Program-made: the position numbers and the translations under genes
Notes under the pieces: generated by a model
Told to the model about the DNA's origin: nothing
Seen by the model: the letters and a program-made list of their open reading frames with translations, nothing else
Database searches by the model: none
NCBI GenBank assembly: GCA_937930635.1
Contig: CALHCF010000003.1
Coordinates: 62,001 to 126,000, forward strand
Length of the DNA stretch: 64,000 nt
Direction: 5' to 3'
Source: an uncultured Rhizobiaceae group bacterium
GTDB lineage: Bacteria; Pseudomonadota; Alphaproteobacteria; Rhizobiales; Rhizobiaceae
Shown here: positions 44,401-54,592 of the stretch, piece after piece
How positions within the stretch are numbered: the first letter of the stretch is position 1
Layout: every line of letters starts with the position of its first letter

Positions 44401-46115
44401 GCCAACTACCCGGCCACAAGGTCGATGCCATTATCGCCAAGGTCCGCCATTCCACTCCTGGCGTTGGACTGATTTCTCCTCCGCCTCACCATGACATCTA
44501 CTCCATCGAGGACCTGGCACAACTCATATACGATCTGAAAAACGTCAACCCGGTCGCAGATATCTCGGTGAAACTGGTGTCCGAAGTTGGTGTGGGCACA
44601 GTCGCCGCGGGTGTGGCCAAGGCAAGAGCCGACCACGTGACAATTTCCGGCATGGAAGGTGGGACCGGCGCAAGCCCCCTCACCTCAATCAAACATGCCG
44701 GTTCACCCTGGGAAATAGGTCTGGCCGAAACCCATCAAACTCTGCTCAAGAACAAGCTTCGCTCGCGCATTGCCGTTCAGGTGGACGGGGGCCTGCGCAC
44801 AGGTCGAGACGTGGTGGTTGGCGCATTGCTGGGAGCAGACGAATTCGGTTTTGCAACTGCACCGCTTGTCGCGGCAGGGTGCATCATGATGCGCAAATGT
44901 CATCTCAACACGTGCCCGGTTGGCGTTGCCACGCAAGACCCGGTCTTGCGGAAACGCTTCAACGGTGCGCCTGAACACGTCATCAACTACTTCTTCTTCG
45001 TGGCAGAAGAGGTGCGCGAGCTCATGGCTGAACTGGGCTTCCGCACAATGGACGAAATGGTTGGACAGATTGATGTTCTGGACCGTGAGAATGCGATTGA
45101 TCACTGGAAGGCTCGTGGGCTCGATTTCGCAAAACTGTTTTATGATCCGCAAATGGGGCCCGATGTTCCGGTCCATCATTGTGAAACACAGGTGCATCAC
45201 ATCCATGACATACTGGACCGCCAGCTGATCGAACTAGCCGGTCCGGCGCTGGAAAGTCGCGAAGCCGTCAAGATTGATCTATCGGTAACCAATGTGAACC
45301 GTTCGGTCGGCGCCATGCTCTCCGGCGAGATCGCAAAACGGTACGGCCATGCCGGTCTTGCCGATGACACAATCCATATCAAGCTGTCCGGCACCACTGG
45401 ACAGGCATTTGGTGCATGGGTCGCACGGGGTGTGACGCTCGAAGTCGAGGGCGAAGGTAATGATTACGTTGGCAAGGGGCTTTCAGGCGGAAAGCTGATA
45501 ATCTATCCCCCGCAGGCAGCAAAGCAGATTATCCCGGAAGAAAGTATCATCGTTGGCAACACCGTGCTCTACGGCGCTGTCGAAGGTGAATGCTATTTCC
45601 GCGGTGTGGCGGGCGAACGGTTCGCAGTCCGCAATTCCGGGGCGATCGCAGTGGTCGAAGGCGTTGGCGACCATGGTTGTGAATACATGACCGGCGGTGT
45701 GGTGGCTGTTCTTGGCTATACGGGACGCAACTTTGCAGCAGGGATGTCGGGCGGCATAGCCTATGTTCTGGATGAGGATGGTACATTCAAGAACCGCTGC
45801 AACCTCGCGATGGTCGACCTTGAACCGGTTCCCGAAGAAGACGATTTGATGGAATCCCAGCATCATGGCGGTGGAAATATCGAACACCACGGACGCGTGG
45901 ACGTTTCCTCCGATATGACCCGGCACGATGATGAGCGTCTGCGACAACTTATCGAGAACCATCACCAGTACACCGGCTCAACGCGGGCAGCAGAGATCCT
46001 TGCCAATTGGGATGATTATCGTCCCAAATTCGTCAAAGTGATGCCGACCGAATACCGCCGCGCACTTCTGGAAATCGAGGAAGCGCAACTCGCAGCCGGT
46101 GTCGCTGCCGAGTGA
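41442..46115 (+). CDS. gltB: Glutamate synthase (NADPH) large subunit
   Basis: GltB (1557 aa) transfers the amide nitrogen of glutamine to 2-oxoglutarate. A ~32-residue propeptide precedes the amidotransferase nucleophile Cys33 ([15 protein letters not shown]). Next come the class II glutaminase domain (to ~430), the central domain, the FMN synthase domain with the 3Fe-4S cysteines in [15 protein letters not shown], and the GXGXG-repeat beta-helix C-terminus ([20 protein letters not shown]). ATG 41442 has GAGAGG upstream. It forms an operon with gltD and can assimilate ammonia from the urease locus. Confidence 0.98.
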   Translation: MNNNGRTQGSQPFATKRNQAAGLYDPNNEHDACGLGFIANMKGEKSHKIVENGIKILENLEHRGATGADPLMGDGAGMLVQIPHQFFSQECSKLGFELPDAGHYGIGFFFMPQDADLQEKIKSIIETVAAAEGQSVIGWRSVPVDNSMLSQDPEIMASEPAHWQGFFARAEDLDDDGYERSLYIMRRVLSNRIIDQLGSREDIYPVSLSSRTIVYKGMFLADQLGPYYADLRDERFISALALVHQRFSTNTFPSWKLAHPYRMVAHNGEINTLRGNVNWMAARQATLSSPKFGEDIEKIWPVSYEGQSDTACFDNALELLVQGGYSLDHAMMMLIPEAWAGNPLMDEERRAFYEYHAAMMEPWDGPAAVAFTDGRRIGATLDRNGLRPARYFVLDDDTVVLASEAGTLPVDDAKVVTKWRLQPGKMLLIDLEKGAIVSDEEIKETLSTANPYDKWLSDTQIVLEDLPGKKQSPRRYRGQDLLDGQQAFGYTQEDIKLLLSPMATTGQEALGSMGTDTPISAISSRAKLLYTYFKQNFAQVTNPPIDPIREESVMSLVSFIGPRPNLFDAEGLSKLKRLEARQPILRNSDLQKIRDISDMGDNQFVSRILNITYSASKGPDGMKECLDNLCAHAEKAVNGGDNIIILSDRHFSAERVAVPAVLATAAVHHHLIRKGLRTSVGLVVESAEPREVHHFAVLAGYGAEAINPYLAFETLAEMHTNGYFPPEVDEFEVIQRYIKSIDKGLLKVMSKMGISTYQSYCGAQIFDAVGLSTQFVDKYFTGTSSQIEGIDLDAIAHETYERHRAAYGDVPVLRHALDVGGDYALRERGEDHVWTSDEVTNLQHAVRGNSQDNYRAFAKSINEQSERLLTIRGLFRLRNAEERGKKAIPIEEVEPVADIVKRFATGAMSYGSISAEAHTTLAMAMNQIGGKSNTGEGGEEVERFSDNRRSAIKQVASGRFGVTTEYLVNSDMIQIKMAQGAKPGEGGQLPGHKVDAIIAKVRHSTPGVGLISPPPHHDIYSIEDLAQLIYDLKNVNPVADISVKLVSEVGVGTVAAGVAKARADHVTISGMEGGTGASPLTSIKHAGSPWEIGLAETHQTLLKNKLRSRIAVQVDGGLRTGRDVVVGALLGADEFGFATAPLVAAGCIMMRKCHLNTCPVGVATQDPVLRKRFNGAPEHVINYFFFVAEEVRELMAELGFRTMDEMVGQIDVLDRENAIDHWKARGLDFAKLFYDPQMGPDVPVHHCETQVHHIHDILDRQLIELAGPALESREAVKIDLSVTNVNRSVGAMLSGEIAKRYGHAGLADDTIHIKLSGTTGQAFGAWVARGVTLEVEGEGNDYVGKGLSGGKLIIYPPQAAKQIIPEESIIVGNTVLYGAVEGECYFRGVAGERFAVRNSGAIAVVEGVGDHGCEYMTGGVVAVLGYTGRNFAAGMSGGIAYVLDEDGTFKNRCNLAMVDLEPVPEEDDLMESQHHGGGNIEHHGRVDVSSDMTRHDDERLRQLIENHHQYTGSTRAAEILANWDDYRPKFVKVMPTEYRRALLEIEEAQLAAGVAAE

Positions 46116-46138
46116 GCCGAAACAACAAAACAAACATG

Positions 46139-46162
46139 CGCAGATACAAATGGGTATCTGCG
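46139..46162 (+). promoter_or_regulatory. Intercistronic hairpin between gltB and gltD
   Basis: A perfect 9-bp stem (CGCAGATAC/GTATCTGCG) with a 6-nt loop AAATGG lies between the gltB stop and the gltD ribosome site. There is no U-tract, so it is more likely an RNA-processing or stability element. Confidence 0.65.
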
Positions 46163-46179
46163 AAGTGGAGTGAAATCCG

Positions 46180-47613
46180 ATGGGTAAGGTAACAGGCTTT
46201 CTGGAGATTGATCGACAAGATAGAAAATATCGGCCGGCTTCAGATCGAATCCGTAGTTTCAAGGAATTCATGATTCCTCTCCCTGAGCAGAACCTGCGCG
46301 ACCAGGCGGCCCGCTGCATGGATTGCGGGGTTCCCTTTTGCCACGACGCCAAGGGGCTGAAGGGATGCCCTGTCAACAACCAAATTCCAGACTGGAATGA
46401 TCTGGTATACCGAAATGAATGGGAGCAGGCGTCCCGCAACCTGCATTCCACCAACAACTTCCCCGAATTTACGGGCCGGATCTGCCCGGCCCCTTGCGAG
46501 GCTTCCTGCACGCTCAACATCATCGACAGCCCGGTGACGATCAAGACGATTGAATGCGCCATCGTTGACAAGGCCTGGGAGAACGGTTGGCTCCCCCCTC
46601 AGGTGCCAGCGCACAAGTCTGGAAAACGGGTGGCGATTATTGGATCGGGACCCGCCGGAATGGCCTGCGCTCAACAGCTTGCCCGTGCAGGGCACGACGT
46701 CCATCTGTATGAGAAGAACCGCAAAATCGGCGGTCTACTACGCTACGGTATTCCTGATTTCAAAATGGAAAAATACCATATTGACCGCCGTGCTGATCAA
46801 ATGGAGGCAGAGGGCGTCACCTTCCATATGGAGACCCATGTAGGCCACGATATCGCAATTGAAGACATTGTCTCAGACTATGATGCCGTTGTTCTGTCGG
46901 GAGGGGCGGAAAAACCCCGCAATCTCCCCATTGAGGGTCGTGACCTGCAGGGTATTCATTTTGCAATGCAGTTTCTGCCACAGCAAAACCGCAGAGTGGG
47001 TGACGAACCAAACGACAATGTCGAACCAATCCTTGCGACCGGAAAGCATGTAATTGTGATCGGTGGCGGCGACACCGGGTCAGACTGTATTGGCACTTCA
47101 ATCAGACAGCGGGCGCTTTCAGTTACCCAACTTGAGATCATGCCAGCGCCTCCCGAAAAAGAGAACAAGGCACTAACCTGGCCAAACTGGCCCTTGAAAA
47201 TGCGTACCTCGTCCAGTCAGGAAGAAGGCGCAGACCGGGCTTTTTCTATTCTGACTCAGAGGTTTGAGGGGCATGACGGGCACGTGAAAACCCTTCACTG
47301 CATCAAAGTGGACGAAAAGTTCCAGCCAATCGAAGGGTCCGAGTTCGTACTGAAAGCTGATCTTGTTCTGCTGGCCATGGGTTTCGTTTCACCCGTCCAC
47401 GAAGGTATGCTCGATACTCTGGGGCTTGACCTTGACGAACGGCAAAATGTTTTAGCGGACACCAATGCCTACAAAACAAGCCACGAAAAGATCTGGACGG
47501 CAGGCGATATGCGCCGGGGCCAGTCGCTGGTTGTCTGGGCAATCCGCGAAGGCCGTCAATGCGCCCGGGCCGTTGACGAAGCGCTGATGGGAAGCTCTGT
47601 CTTACCAAGGTAG
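46180..47613 (+). CDS. gltD: Glutamate synthase (NADPH) small subunit
   Basis: GltD (477 aa) passes electrons from NADPH through FAD and iron-sulfur clusters to GltB. The N-terminal cluster-binding cysteines are intact ([31 protein letters not shown]). They are followed by the FAD site [20 protein letters not shown], the NADPH site [18 protein letters not shown] and the C-terminal [20 protein letters not shown]. It lies 64 bp after gltB. Confidence 0.98.
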   Translation: MGKVTGFLEIDRQDRKYRPASDRIRSFKEFMIPLPEQNLRDQAARCMDCGVPFCHDAKGLKGCPVNNQIPDWNDLVYRNEWEQASRNLHSTNNFPEFTGRICPAPCEASCTLNIIDSPVTIKTIECAIVDKAWENGWLPPQVPAHKSGKRVAIIGSGPAGMACAQQLARAGHDVHLYEKNRKIGGLLRYGIPDFKMEKYHIDRRADQMEAEGVTFHMETHVGHDIAIEDIVSDYDAVVLSGGAEKPRNLPIEGRDLQGIHFAMQFLPQQNRRVGDEPNDNVEPILATGKHVIVIGGGDTGSDCIGTSIRQRALSVTQLEIMPAPPEKENKALTWPNWPLKMRTSSSQEEGADRAFSILTQRFEGHDGHVKTLHCIKVDEKFQPIEGSEFVLKADLVLLAMGFVSPVHEGMLDTLGLDLDERQNVLADTNAYKTSHEKIWTAGDMRRGQSLVVWAIREGRQCARAVDEALMGSSVLPR

Positions 47614-47661
47614 CCACGGGCTACAAAAATGCGGACTATCTCGACAGACTGGTCTCCGCGA

Positions 47662-48975
47662 TCAGTTGGCGGCAGCAACCGCCGATGATGTTGACGCCGC
47701 CGAAGGTTGCTTTGGCGGCCATGAATAGTCATCAACCCGACCCACTGTCGTAGGGGTAGCCGCCGGTGTTGGAGTTGCTGCGGGAACCACGTTGCCTGTT
47801 GTCCCTACAGCCCCGCTCAGATCAACCGTTTCACCAGCCAGGATTTCAGCACCATCAACCTGCGGGTCGTCCAACCGTATGACCAGCGTTCGCCCCGTAC
47901 GGGCCGGATCATACTGTTCAACCTCAGGGATGTCGGAACCTGGAATGGGAACGATTCCTGCCAGGGCTGGTGATGCGCTGCTCTTCAATGCTTTTTGCAC
48001 CTGCCCTTCAACATAAAAGGCCAGTCTGCGCCGACCGACCTTGGTCAGATTAATCCCATCTTTGGCACGAAGGAGAACGATCTGCCCGTTTATGTCAGGA
48101 CCGGAGCGGGTATAGGCACCTTCTGCATCGGCAAAACCATCCCAGACATCAACAAACTTACCGCTGGGGGACTCCGCCGCCTTGCCGTACAACTCGTTGA
48201 ATAACAGGAAATCCTTGTTCATGGTCTTGAAGCGAACCGGCGGCAGCCCAACCCATGAAAATGGCACACCACTGGATTTCAGGGCAGCACCAAGGTCATT
48301 GATACGTTTTGTATAGATCGCATCCCACTCGGGAGTGCGCCTTTTGACATTGCGGCCATTCAACCGAACAAGCTGGCGGTCATTGGTTCCAAGCATGGCA
48401 ACAACATAGGCCGGTTTGACCTCTTCAATCATCGGGCCGACAACACTGGGCCAGTCAACAATATCATTGCGAATAAAACCGGAGAGGCCGCGCGACCGGT
48501 CCAAGACTTTGATATTCCCGCTCTTGGCAAATGCAACCTGCAAGCCATCGGCCAGACCACCGGCCAAGAAATCACCGATCACGAGAACCGTTTTTGCATC
48601 CTCGGTCTTTGTGATCGGCACCCCTGTGGCAGGCCTATTTCTTGAAACGTTTGCTACACGACTGCGACGGACGCCGCGATTGACACGCCGACGGGCTGTT
48701 TTCCGCGAGGCGCGCTTACGGCGCGATCGGGTTATTCGTCGTGTCTTGCGGCGAACGCGTTTGCGCACAATCGCCTTGCGTTTGGCTTTTCGCCGCCCAA
48801 AGAGGACATTGAAAAGACTACGGCGCTTTCTGCGACTTGCCTGCTGTGCATGGGCTTCGGACACACCAACGGACAACACCAGTTGTCCAGGCGCGAATTT
48901 CACTGTCAATCCGACAATGCCGAACACCGCCAAAGCGGTCAAAAACACTGCAATCCTGGCAAAACGTGAAGCCAA
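47662..48975 (-). CDS. DUF459-family SGNH-hydrolase-like exported protein
   Basis: This 437-aa protein starts at TTG with AAAGGA upstream. It has a signal or anchor segment (about 8-40, ending SEAHAQ), then a ~65-residue extremely basic stretch dense in Arg/Lys (about 47-112). The SGNH-like DUF459 domain runs from about 128 to 330: VLVIGDFLAGGLADGLQVAF (block I, in which the usual Ser is replaced by Phe in GDFLAGG), VVAMLGTNDRQ, and GINLTKVGRRRLAFYVEGQV. A Pro/Ala/Thr-rich tail closes the protein. It is probably periplasmic; the substrate is unknown. Confidence 0.82.
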   Translation of the reverse strand: MASRFARIAVFLTALAVFGIVGLTVKFAPGQLVLSVGVSEAHAQQASRRKRRSLFNVLFGRRKAKRKAIVRKRVRRKTRRITRSRRKRASRKTARRRVNRGVRRSRVANVSRNRPATGVPITKTEDAKTVLVIGDFLAGGLADGLQVAFAKSGNIKVLDRSRGLSGFIRNDIVDWPSVVGPMIEEVKPAYVVAMLGTNDRQLVRLNGRNVKRRTPEWDAIYTKRINDLGAALKSSGVPFSWVGLPPVRFKTMNKDFLLFNELYGKAAESPSGKFVDVWDGFADAEGAYTRSGPDINGQIVLLRAKDGINLTKVGRRRLAFYVEGQVQKALKSSASPALAGIVPIPGSDIPEVEQYDPARTGRTLVIRLDDPQVDGAEILAGETVDLSGAVGTTGNVVPAATPTPAATPTTVGRVDDYSWPPKQPSAASTSSAVAAAN

Positions 48976-49031
48976 CAGTTATTTTCCTTTTCACTGTCGG
49001 CACCCGAATACCGATGATTGATCTGACCTTT

Positions 49032-50267
49032 TTATCGCAGGCGTTTCAATAATTTAGGCGATTCAAAACCATCCGGGTTCATACCCAGCTTAATTTGCGC
49101 CTTGCGTATCGCCGCCCGGGTGCCGCTCCCGATTTTCCCATCTATATCGCTTTGATACAAGCCCATACGAGCCAGCCGGGATTGCAGTTCTATACGTTCA
49201 TCCAGAGTAAGCTTGCGATAAGGGCGGGGCAGCGGTTTGACGAAGTTACCGTACCCTGCAATCTGGTCAGCAAGATGTCCTACTGCAAGGGCATACTTGT
49301 CGGAATTATTGTACCGTTTGATGACGTAAAAATTCTTTGTCAGCAAGAAAGCGGGGCCATTTCGACCGGCAGGAAACTTCAAGACGCCACGGCTCTTACG
49401 AGCCGGCAATGGCTTACCATTGGCCCGACGGATGCCAAGTTTGGCCCATGCTGCCAGCGACCGTGACTTTCCGGCCTGGCGTGCCAGTTTTCCTGGGACC
49501 TTAACTTCATATCCCCAGGTTTGGCCGGTTCGCCAGCCGTTGCGGCGCAAAAGGTTTGCAGCCGTAGCCAGCGCGTCAGGAACTGAACTCCAGATATCCT
49601 TGCGCCCATCGCCATCAACATCTTGCCCATAAGCGATGTAGCTGGTTGGAATGAATTGCGTATGCCCCATGGCACCGGCCCAGGATCCCCTTAACTGCTT
49701 GGTCGAAATACGGCCTTTCTGGAGAATCTTCATTGCTGCAATCAATTGCGTACGGGCAAATTTGCGGCGACGTCGGTCGGCATAGGCAAGGGTCGCAAGC
49801 GAGCGAACAACGCTGCGCAAAGACCTCTCCTTTTTCAGCGCTTCCCCATAGCCAGATTCCATTGACCAGATTGCAAGGAGAACATTGCGGCTCACGCCAT
49901 ATTTGCGTTCAATGCGGCCAAGCCATTGCGAAAGCTGGGCTTTCTTCTCCTGGCCAATGGCAATCGTCTGTTCGTTGACGCGACTGTCGAAATACATCCA
50001 CATCTTTTGACGAAACTCGGGCTGGTAGCGGGCAAGCTCCAGAACTTCCGGGTCAGGTGACTTGATACCGGCAAATGCACGGTCAAAGGTCTTTCTTGAA
50101 ACACCATTCTTTCTGGCAACGCCCGAAAACCCCTTCATCCATTTCTGGAAGCCTGCATTGGCATAGGCCGTACCCGGCAAAGCAAAAACCGCTGTTGCAA
50201 TGCCCAACCCGGTCAAAACCGTTGCCACTGTTCTTTTGCAGTTCTTTGTGCGGAAAAATCCCAACAT
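49032..50267 (-). CDS. Lytic murein transglycosylase, MltB family, with peptidoglycan-binding domain
   Basis: This 411-aa periplasmic enzyme cleaves glycan strands of peptidoglycan. ATG 50267 has GAAGGG upstream; the longer frame to 50387 is not used. A signal peptide ends near AYANA. The catalytic domain shows LLAIWSMESGYGEAL (Glu in MESGYG is the catalytic acid) and GSWAGAMGHTQFIPTSYIAY. The C-terminal ~60 residues form a PG_binding_1 domain (ELQSRLARMGLYQSDIDGKI, GSGTRAAIRKAQIKLGMNPD). Confidence 0.92.
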   Translation of the reverse strand: MLGFFRTKNCKRTVATVLTGLGIATAVFALPGTAYANAGFQKWMKGFSGVARKNGVSRKTFDRAFAGIKSPDPEVLELARYQPEFRQKMWMYFDSRVNEQTIAIGQEKKAQLSQWLGRIERKYGVSRNVLLAIWSMESGYGEALKKERSLRSVVRSLATLAYADRRRRKFARTQLIAAMKILQKGRISTKQLRGSWAGAMGHTQFIPTSYIAYGQDVDGDGRKDIWSSVPDALATAANLLRRNGWRTGQTWGYEVKVPGKLARQAGKSRSLAAWAKLGIRRANGKPLPARKSRGVLKFPAGRNGPAFLLTKNFYVIKRYNNSDKYALAVGHLADQIAGYGNFVKPLPRPYRKLTLDERIELQSRLARMGLYQSDIDGKIGSGTRAAIRKAQIKLGMNPDGFESPKLLKRLR

Positions 50268-50482
50268 TGAGGCCCTTCTCTTTCTCAAAGCAGAGGACGG
50301 GGACTGATTCCCCGGCCGTTTGGCATACTCAACGCAACACTCGTTAATTGTTCGTTTACCATAACCCCGATGGATGCAAACAAACAAAAATCAGTTTGGG
50401 GTTTGAAAGGAATAAATGGCAAAGGTTTGTCAGGTTTCTGATATTAGCAACCGACTTCGCCAACCGTCTGAGAGAACAGCAC

Positions 50483-51376
50483 ATGTCAGCATCACCGACC
50501 GCCATTCGTCCTGTGAGAAAAGCAGTTTTTCCGGTTGCGGGTCTCGGGACACGTTTCCTGCCCGCTTCAAAGGCGGTGCCGAAAGAGATGCTTACCGTGG
50601 TCGACATGCCGGTTATTCAATATGCCGTGAACGAAGCTCGTGAAGCCGGTATCGAGCACTTTATTTTTGTCACCGGGCGCAACAAGCACGTCATTGAAGA
50701 TCATTTTGATCTTCAACCCGAGCTAATCGACACCCTCGCTGACCGCAACAAAAAAGACATGCTGGAAATTCTGGAACGGTATCAACCAGAAGCGGGTCAG
50801 ACCAGTTTCACCCGTCAACAGGCACCTCTCGGCCTGGGTCATGCCGTGTGGTGTGCCCGCGACATCGTTGGAAGCGAACCATTTGCTTTGCTGCTACCGG
50901 ATATGGTGATGAAGGCGGAGGGAGCGGGTTGCCTGTCCTCCATGATGGATGTTTATGCGACAACGGGTGGCAACATCATTGCGGTGGAAGAAACCAGCGA
51001 CGAGGACATCCCTTCAAAGGGCATCGTTGATCCTGGAGAAAAGCGCGGAGATGGTTTTGTGATCAAGCGTATGGTCGAAAAACCTGCTCTTGCTGAAGCT
51101 CCCTCAAATCTGATGATAAACGGGCGCTATATTATTCAGCCGGAGATATTCGACCTGCTTGAAAATCAGGAAAAAGGTGCTGGCGGCGAAATCCAGATCA
51201 CGGACGCCCTTGAACGCTTATCCTCAACCCAGGATTTCTTTGGATACAAGTTCACCGGCAGTACCTTTGATTGCGGCTCCAAGGAAGGCTTTATCGCAGC
51301 CAACGTGTCTTTCGCACTCGCACGGGAAGACACGGGACCAACCGTTCGCAAAATTATCGCTGAAATGATGGATTAG
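50483..51376 (+). CDS. galU: UTP-glucose-1-phosphate uridylyltransferase
   Basis: GalU (297 aa) makes UDP-glucose for exopolysaccharide and lipopolysaccharide synthesis. The nucleotide-binding signature [20 protein letters not shown] is near residue 20, with [20 protein letters not shown] and [20 protein letters not shown] further on. The frame extends back to 50348; I chose the ATG at 50483 because it fits family length. Convergent with the outer-membrane protein gene (4-bp overlap). Confidence 0.95.
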   Translation: MSASPTAIRPVRKAVFPVAGLGTRFLPASKAVPKEMLTVVDMPVIQYAVNEAREAGIEHFIFVTGRNKHVIEDHFDLQPELIDTLADRNKKDMLEILERYQPEAGQTSFTRQQAPLGLGHAVWCARDIVGSEPFALLLPDMVMKAEGAGCLSSMMDVYATTGGNIIAVEETSDEDIPSKGIVDPGEKRGDGFVIKRMVEKPALAEAPSNLMINGRYIIQPEIFDLLENQEKGAGGEIQITDALERLSSTQDFFGYKFTGSTFDCGSKEGFIAANVSFALAREDTGPTVRKIIAEMMD

Positions 51377-53055
51377 CGCTGCCAGCGCAGCCCAAGTCGC
51401 GCTGTATAGGCGTCAAACGATGACCCTTCTTCGGTACTGTCTGAGGTTTCATAGCCCAGGCGGCCAATAAAGGCCCAGGATCGGTTCAACCGCCATTCGG
51501 CGCCAGTTTCGAACTGGTAATTTGTATCCTGACGCCCCGAATCTTCATTGTCGGTAAACGATGCCAGAACCCGTGCATTCAGCGACAAGTTGGCACGTAC
51601 ATCCCGCGTCACACCAAGTGTGCCTGAATAGGTTATCGAACCGGCCTCGTTGAGGCTCGTCGAGCCTGCAAAACTGGTGCTGGCGGTGGCTGTAACAGTG
51701 GTCAGATCCTGTGGTGACCAGTTTATCGTTCCATCAATGGTAAATCCATCAAGGTCGCGCAGAGCGGAATCTTCAAACCGCTCGATCGAATAGCCAACGG
51801 CAATATCACCATTGAGCTTTTCACCCTGATTGAAGGCAATGCCAGTTCGCAACGCCAGCGTCGTGCTATCACGCTCGTTACCATTGCGATCCACTGAATC
51901 GTTAAAGATCGTCCGTCCGACAGTAGCCTGAACAAATGGCTGAACGATTGGCGATGCCTCATAATTCAAACGACCCCGCAACTGAAACAAGGTATTGTTG
52001 CGGTCACCCTGATCGAGAGTTGTGCCATCACTCAGATCAGCATCTCCAAACGTCTCATTATCGAAAGAGCCCCGCAGGCTGCCGGTATATCGACCGCCGG
52101 TACGCTCAACCTCAACAAATCCGCCTGTTCTGTACACAACAGGTCGGTCATCAACAAAAGCCACGCCAGAAAGGCTCAGATTATCGCTGACGGCGTTTTC
52201 TGTAGTCAGTGAAACATCTGTACCGACGGTTGCCGTCGTGCTGCTGTCGACGTCCAACCTCAACTGAACATTGCCATCAAATGTCGGCAGACTTTCACTG
52301 TTCCCATTGAAGAATTCCTGAAAACTCCCCCCGACTTCCCCCCGCAAATCGTGAACAGACCAGTTTGAATTGAAAGTAACACGTGCTTCCGTTTGTGAGA
52401 AAAACGATTCCTCACCATTTTCAAAAAAGTCAGCGTTGCTTGTATAACCAATTGTCTCAGTCACCGTGGGAAAGACTGAGAACGTTCCAACTCTCAGTCC
52501 AAGAGGCGCAAAAGGATCATCATCACGGGGTACAGCCCCTACCCCGCTTTGAATGCGTTGGACGCGGACATTGGCAAGTGGCGTGACGTTGCCATCCTCA
52601 TCAACCAGGCCCACCTGCTCAGCCGGTTGTTCAGCCGTATTACGTCGCGCCCCAACTGGTTCCTGTTGCGGGACAATTGCCCCATCATCATCTGCGTTCT
52701 GGTTGTCGCTGCGGCTTTGATTGTCATCGTTGCCATTACGATCATCATTGTTGCCGTTGCGATCTGCACGGGTGTTGTCCGCCCGGTTTTGATCGCCATC
52801 CCCGTCATCGGGAGGAACCAGGGGATCTGGAAAAACCGGCTCGCGCTGACGACGCAGCTCTTCCTCGGTTTGCTCAGAATCTTCAATTCCATCAAGGTTG
52901 GAGTCGGTTTCCGGCGTGCCCTGCGTAATCGGGTTGATGGTTGGTCGCAACAAATCATCCGCCTGCTGCGCCCAGGCGATAACACTGCCTGCTACCGAAA
53001 CTGCCAGCAAACCCAATGCTGGAATAATCAGCCCATGTCTGGCTTTCTTGGACAT
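51373..53055 (-). CDS. Outer-membrane beta-barrel protein with an Asp/Asn-rich linker
   Basis: This 560-aa protein has a signal peptide (hydrophobic ~8-28, AWAQQ). The region to ~190 is very acidic and Asn-rich, including a [11 protein letters not shown] loop resembling calcium-binding thrombospondin-type-3/dockerin loops. The remaining ~370 residues alternate like a transmembrane beta barrel ([40 protein letters not shown]) and end in LRWQR. It resembles the outer-membrane beta-barrel (BBP2-like) proteins of rhizobia. ATG 53055 is preferred over TTG 53118. The role is unknown, perhaps polysaccharide-related given the neighbours. Confidence 0.78.
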   Translation of the reverse strand: MSKKARHGLIIPALGLLAVSVAGSVIAWAQQADDLLRPTINPITQGTPETDSNLDGIEDSEQTEEELRRQREPVFPDPLVPPDDGDGDQNRADNTRADRNGNNDDRNGNDDNQSRSDNQNADDDGAIVPQQEPVGARRNTAEQPAEQVGLVDEDGNVTPLANVRVQRIQSGVGAVPRDDDPFAPLGLRVGTFSVFPTVTETIGYTSNADFFENGEESFFSQTEARVTFNSNWSVHDLRGEVGGSFQEFFNGNSESLPTFDGNVQLRLDVDSSTTATVGTDVSLTTENAVSDNLSLSGVAFVDDRPVVYRTGGFVEVERTGGRYTGSLRGSFDNETFGDADLSDGTTLDQGDRNNTLFQLRGRLNYEASPIVQPFVQATVGRTIFNDSVDRNGNERDSTTLALRTGIAFNQGEKLNGDIAVGYSIERFEDSALRDLDGFTIDGTINWSPQDLTTVTATASTSFAGSTSLNEAGSITYSGTLGVTRDVRANLSLNARVLASFTDNEDSGRQDTNYQFETGAEWRLNRSWAFIGRLGYETSDSTEEGSSFDAYTARLGLRWQR

Positions 53056-53237
53056 TTTTTTCGGAAATCTCTCGCAGGTCTGTTCAAACTCTCCCCGCAA
53101 AGACGGCCGTTGAGACAAGGAGATTACCGAAATGTAAACAGGCGTGGTTAACGCTTTCTTTCCAAAGCCTGTTTCGCAGGATAATTATTGGTGCTTTTTC
53201 CGTTCCTGTTTGGCGACATTTGGGATACGAGACCCTC

Positions 53238-54221
53238 ATGAATAAAACATCGACAGAATCAAGCACTGTTGCCTCTGCCTTGCGCACGCTGACCACGGAG
53301 ACCGAAGGGCTACAAACGCTCAAAAAGGCCTTTCACAGCGGGCTGGCAAAACAGTTCGAAAGCACAGTTGCAACCATCAGCGGAATTGCAGGTCGGGTGA
53401 TTGTCACCGGCATGGGCAAGAGCGGCCATGTCGCGGCCAAAATCGCTGCAACACTTGCATCTACCGGTACGCCCGCCTTCTTTGTCCACCCATCGGAGGC
53501 CAATCACGGAGATCTGGGCATGATCGCCCGCGATGATGTGATCCTGGCGCTCTCATGGTCAGGTGAAGCTGTGGAACTGCGCGGCACCATCGATTACTCC
53601 AAACGCTTCAATATCCCGCTGATCGCCATAACAAATAATGACAAGTCCACCCTTGGAAGCCATGCCGATATTGTGTTGATGTTGCCCAAGGAAAAAGAAG
53701 CCTGCCCGCACAATCTTGCCCCCACCACCTCTGCAGTCATGCAACTTGCACTGGGCGATGCTATCGCGATTGCACTGTTGGAAAACCGGGAGTTTACGGC
53801 CAGCGATTTTGGCGTTTTTCATCCAGGTGGAAAATTGGGCGCTCAACTCAGCCGTGTTCGTGATCTGATGCATACGGGAGACGCCATGCCTCTGGTAAAA
53901 TCAGGCACACAGATGACTGACGCAATCCTGCAGATCTCCGGCAAGGGCTTTGGCTGTGTGGGCGTGACAGGCGATGCAGGTGACCTGATTGGCATTATTA
54001 CCGACGGTGACCTCGCGCGCCATCTCAGTGGTACTTTGCTGGAAGAATCGGTTGACGATATCATGACCCGTGATCCTCAGACCGTGGCTCCTGATGCGCT
54101 GGCCGTATCGGCACTGGAAATTCTCAACAAGCGGGCGATTGGTGCCCTGATTGTCACAGAGGAAAGAAAGCCAATCGGTATTCTCTCATTTCATGACCTT
54201 CTGCGCGTGGGTGTCGCTTAA
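53238..54221 (+). CDS. kdsD: KpsF/GutQ-type sugar isomerase (arabinose-5-phosphate isomerase)
   Basis: This 327-aa enzyme interconverts ribulose-5-phosphate and arabinose-5-phosphate, feeding KDO synthesis. The SIS domain shows VIVTGMGKSGHVAAKIAATL, the zinc/active-site region FVHPSEANHGDLGMI and the ALGDAIAIALLENREFTASD segment. Two CBS domains follow (RDLMHTGDAMPLV; DDIMTRDPQTVAPDALAVSA). ATG 53238 is chosen over an upstream TTG. Confidence 0.93.
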   Translation: MNKTSTESSTVASALRTLTTETEGLQTLKKAFHSGLAKQFESTVATISGIAGRVIVTGMGKSGHVAAKIAATLASTGTPAFFVHPSEANHGDLGMIARDDVILALSWSGEAVELRGTIDYSKRFNIPLIAITNNDKSTLGSHADIVLMLPKEKEACPHNLAPTTSAVMQLALGDAIAIALLENREFTASDFGVFHPGGKLGAQLSRVRDLMHTGDAMPLVKSGTQMTDAILQISGKGFGCVGVTGDAGDLIGIITDGDLARHLSGTLLEESVDDIMTRDPQTVAPDALAVSALEILNKRAIGALIVTEERKPIGILSFHDLLRVGVA

Positions 54222-54475
54222 CGAAATATGCGGTTTGCCAGGAAGACGAAAGCGCTTGAGAAAACCAAAAAGAAAATCACTTGTACCCACCAGGCCCAGA
54301 AGACGGATCCGGGTGATGACATAAGCATAAAAGCAGCAACAGCCATTGCAGAAAGCCCATACCCCAAAAGTGACAGGCGGGGGGAAAGCGCTTCGCCGGT
54401 CAACAGAAGGAAGCCGGCAATCATCCACAGCCACGGGCCAAGTTCCGCAACAATAAAATAAATAAAATCAAACAT
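54218..54475 (-). CDS. Small NfeD-like membrane protein
   Basis: This 85-aa protein has two to three hydrophobic spans (FIYFIVAELGPWLWMIAGFL, then YGLSAMAVAAFMLM and VFWAWWVQVIFFLVFSSAFV). The pattern resembles the membrane part of NfeD family proteins, but the C-terminal OB-fold domain is absent. It overlaps kdsD by 4 bp in convergent orientation. The function is unknown; quality-control partners of SPFH proteins are typical relatives, but none is adjacent. Confidence 0.6.
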   Translation of the reverse strand: MFDFIYFIVAELGPWLWMIAGFLLLTGEALSPRLSLLGYGLSAMAVAAFMLMSSPGSVFWAWWVQVIFFLVFSSAFVFLANRIFR

Positions 54476-54592
54476 TTATGGAAAAATGAGCCAATTTTTC
54501 ACCTCGGTTTTCACCAGGATCTCTTCTTGCAGTTGGTAGAGTCAAATATAAGCATTGTCATGTCTCCAACTGAAATTTCATTAGAAAATCAG

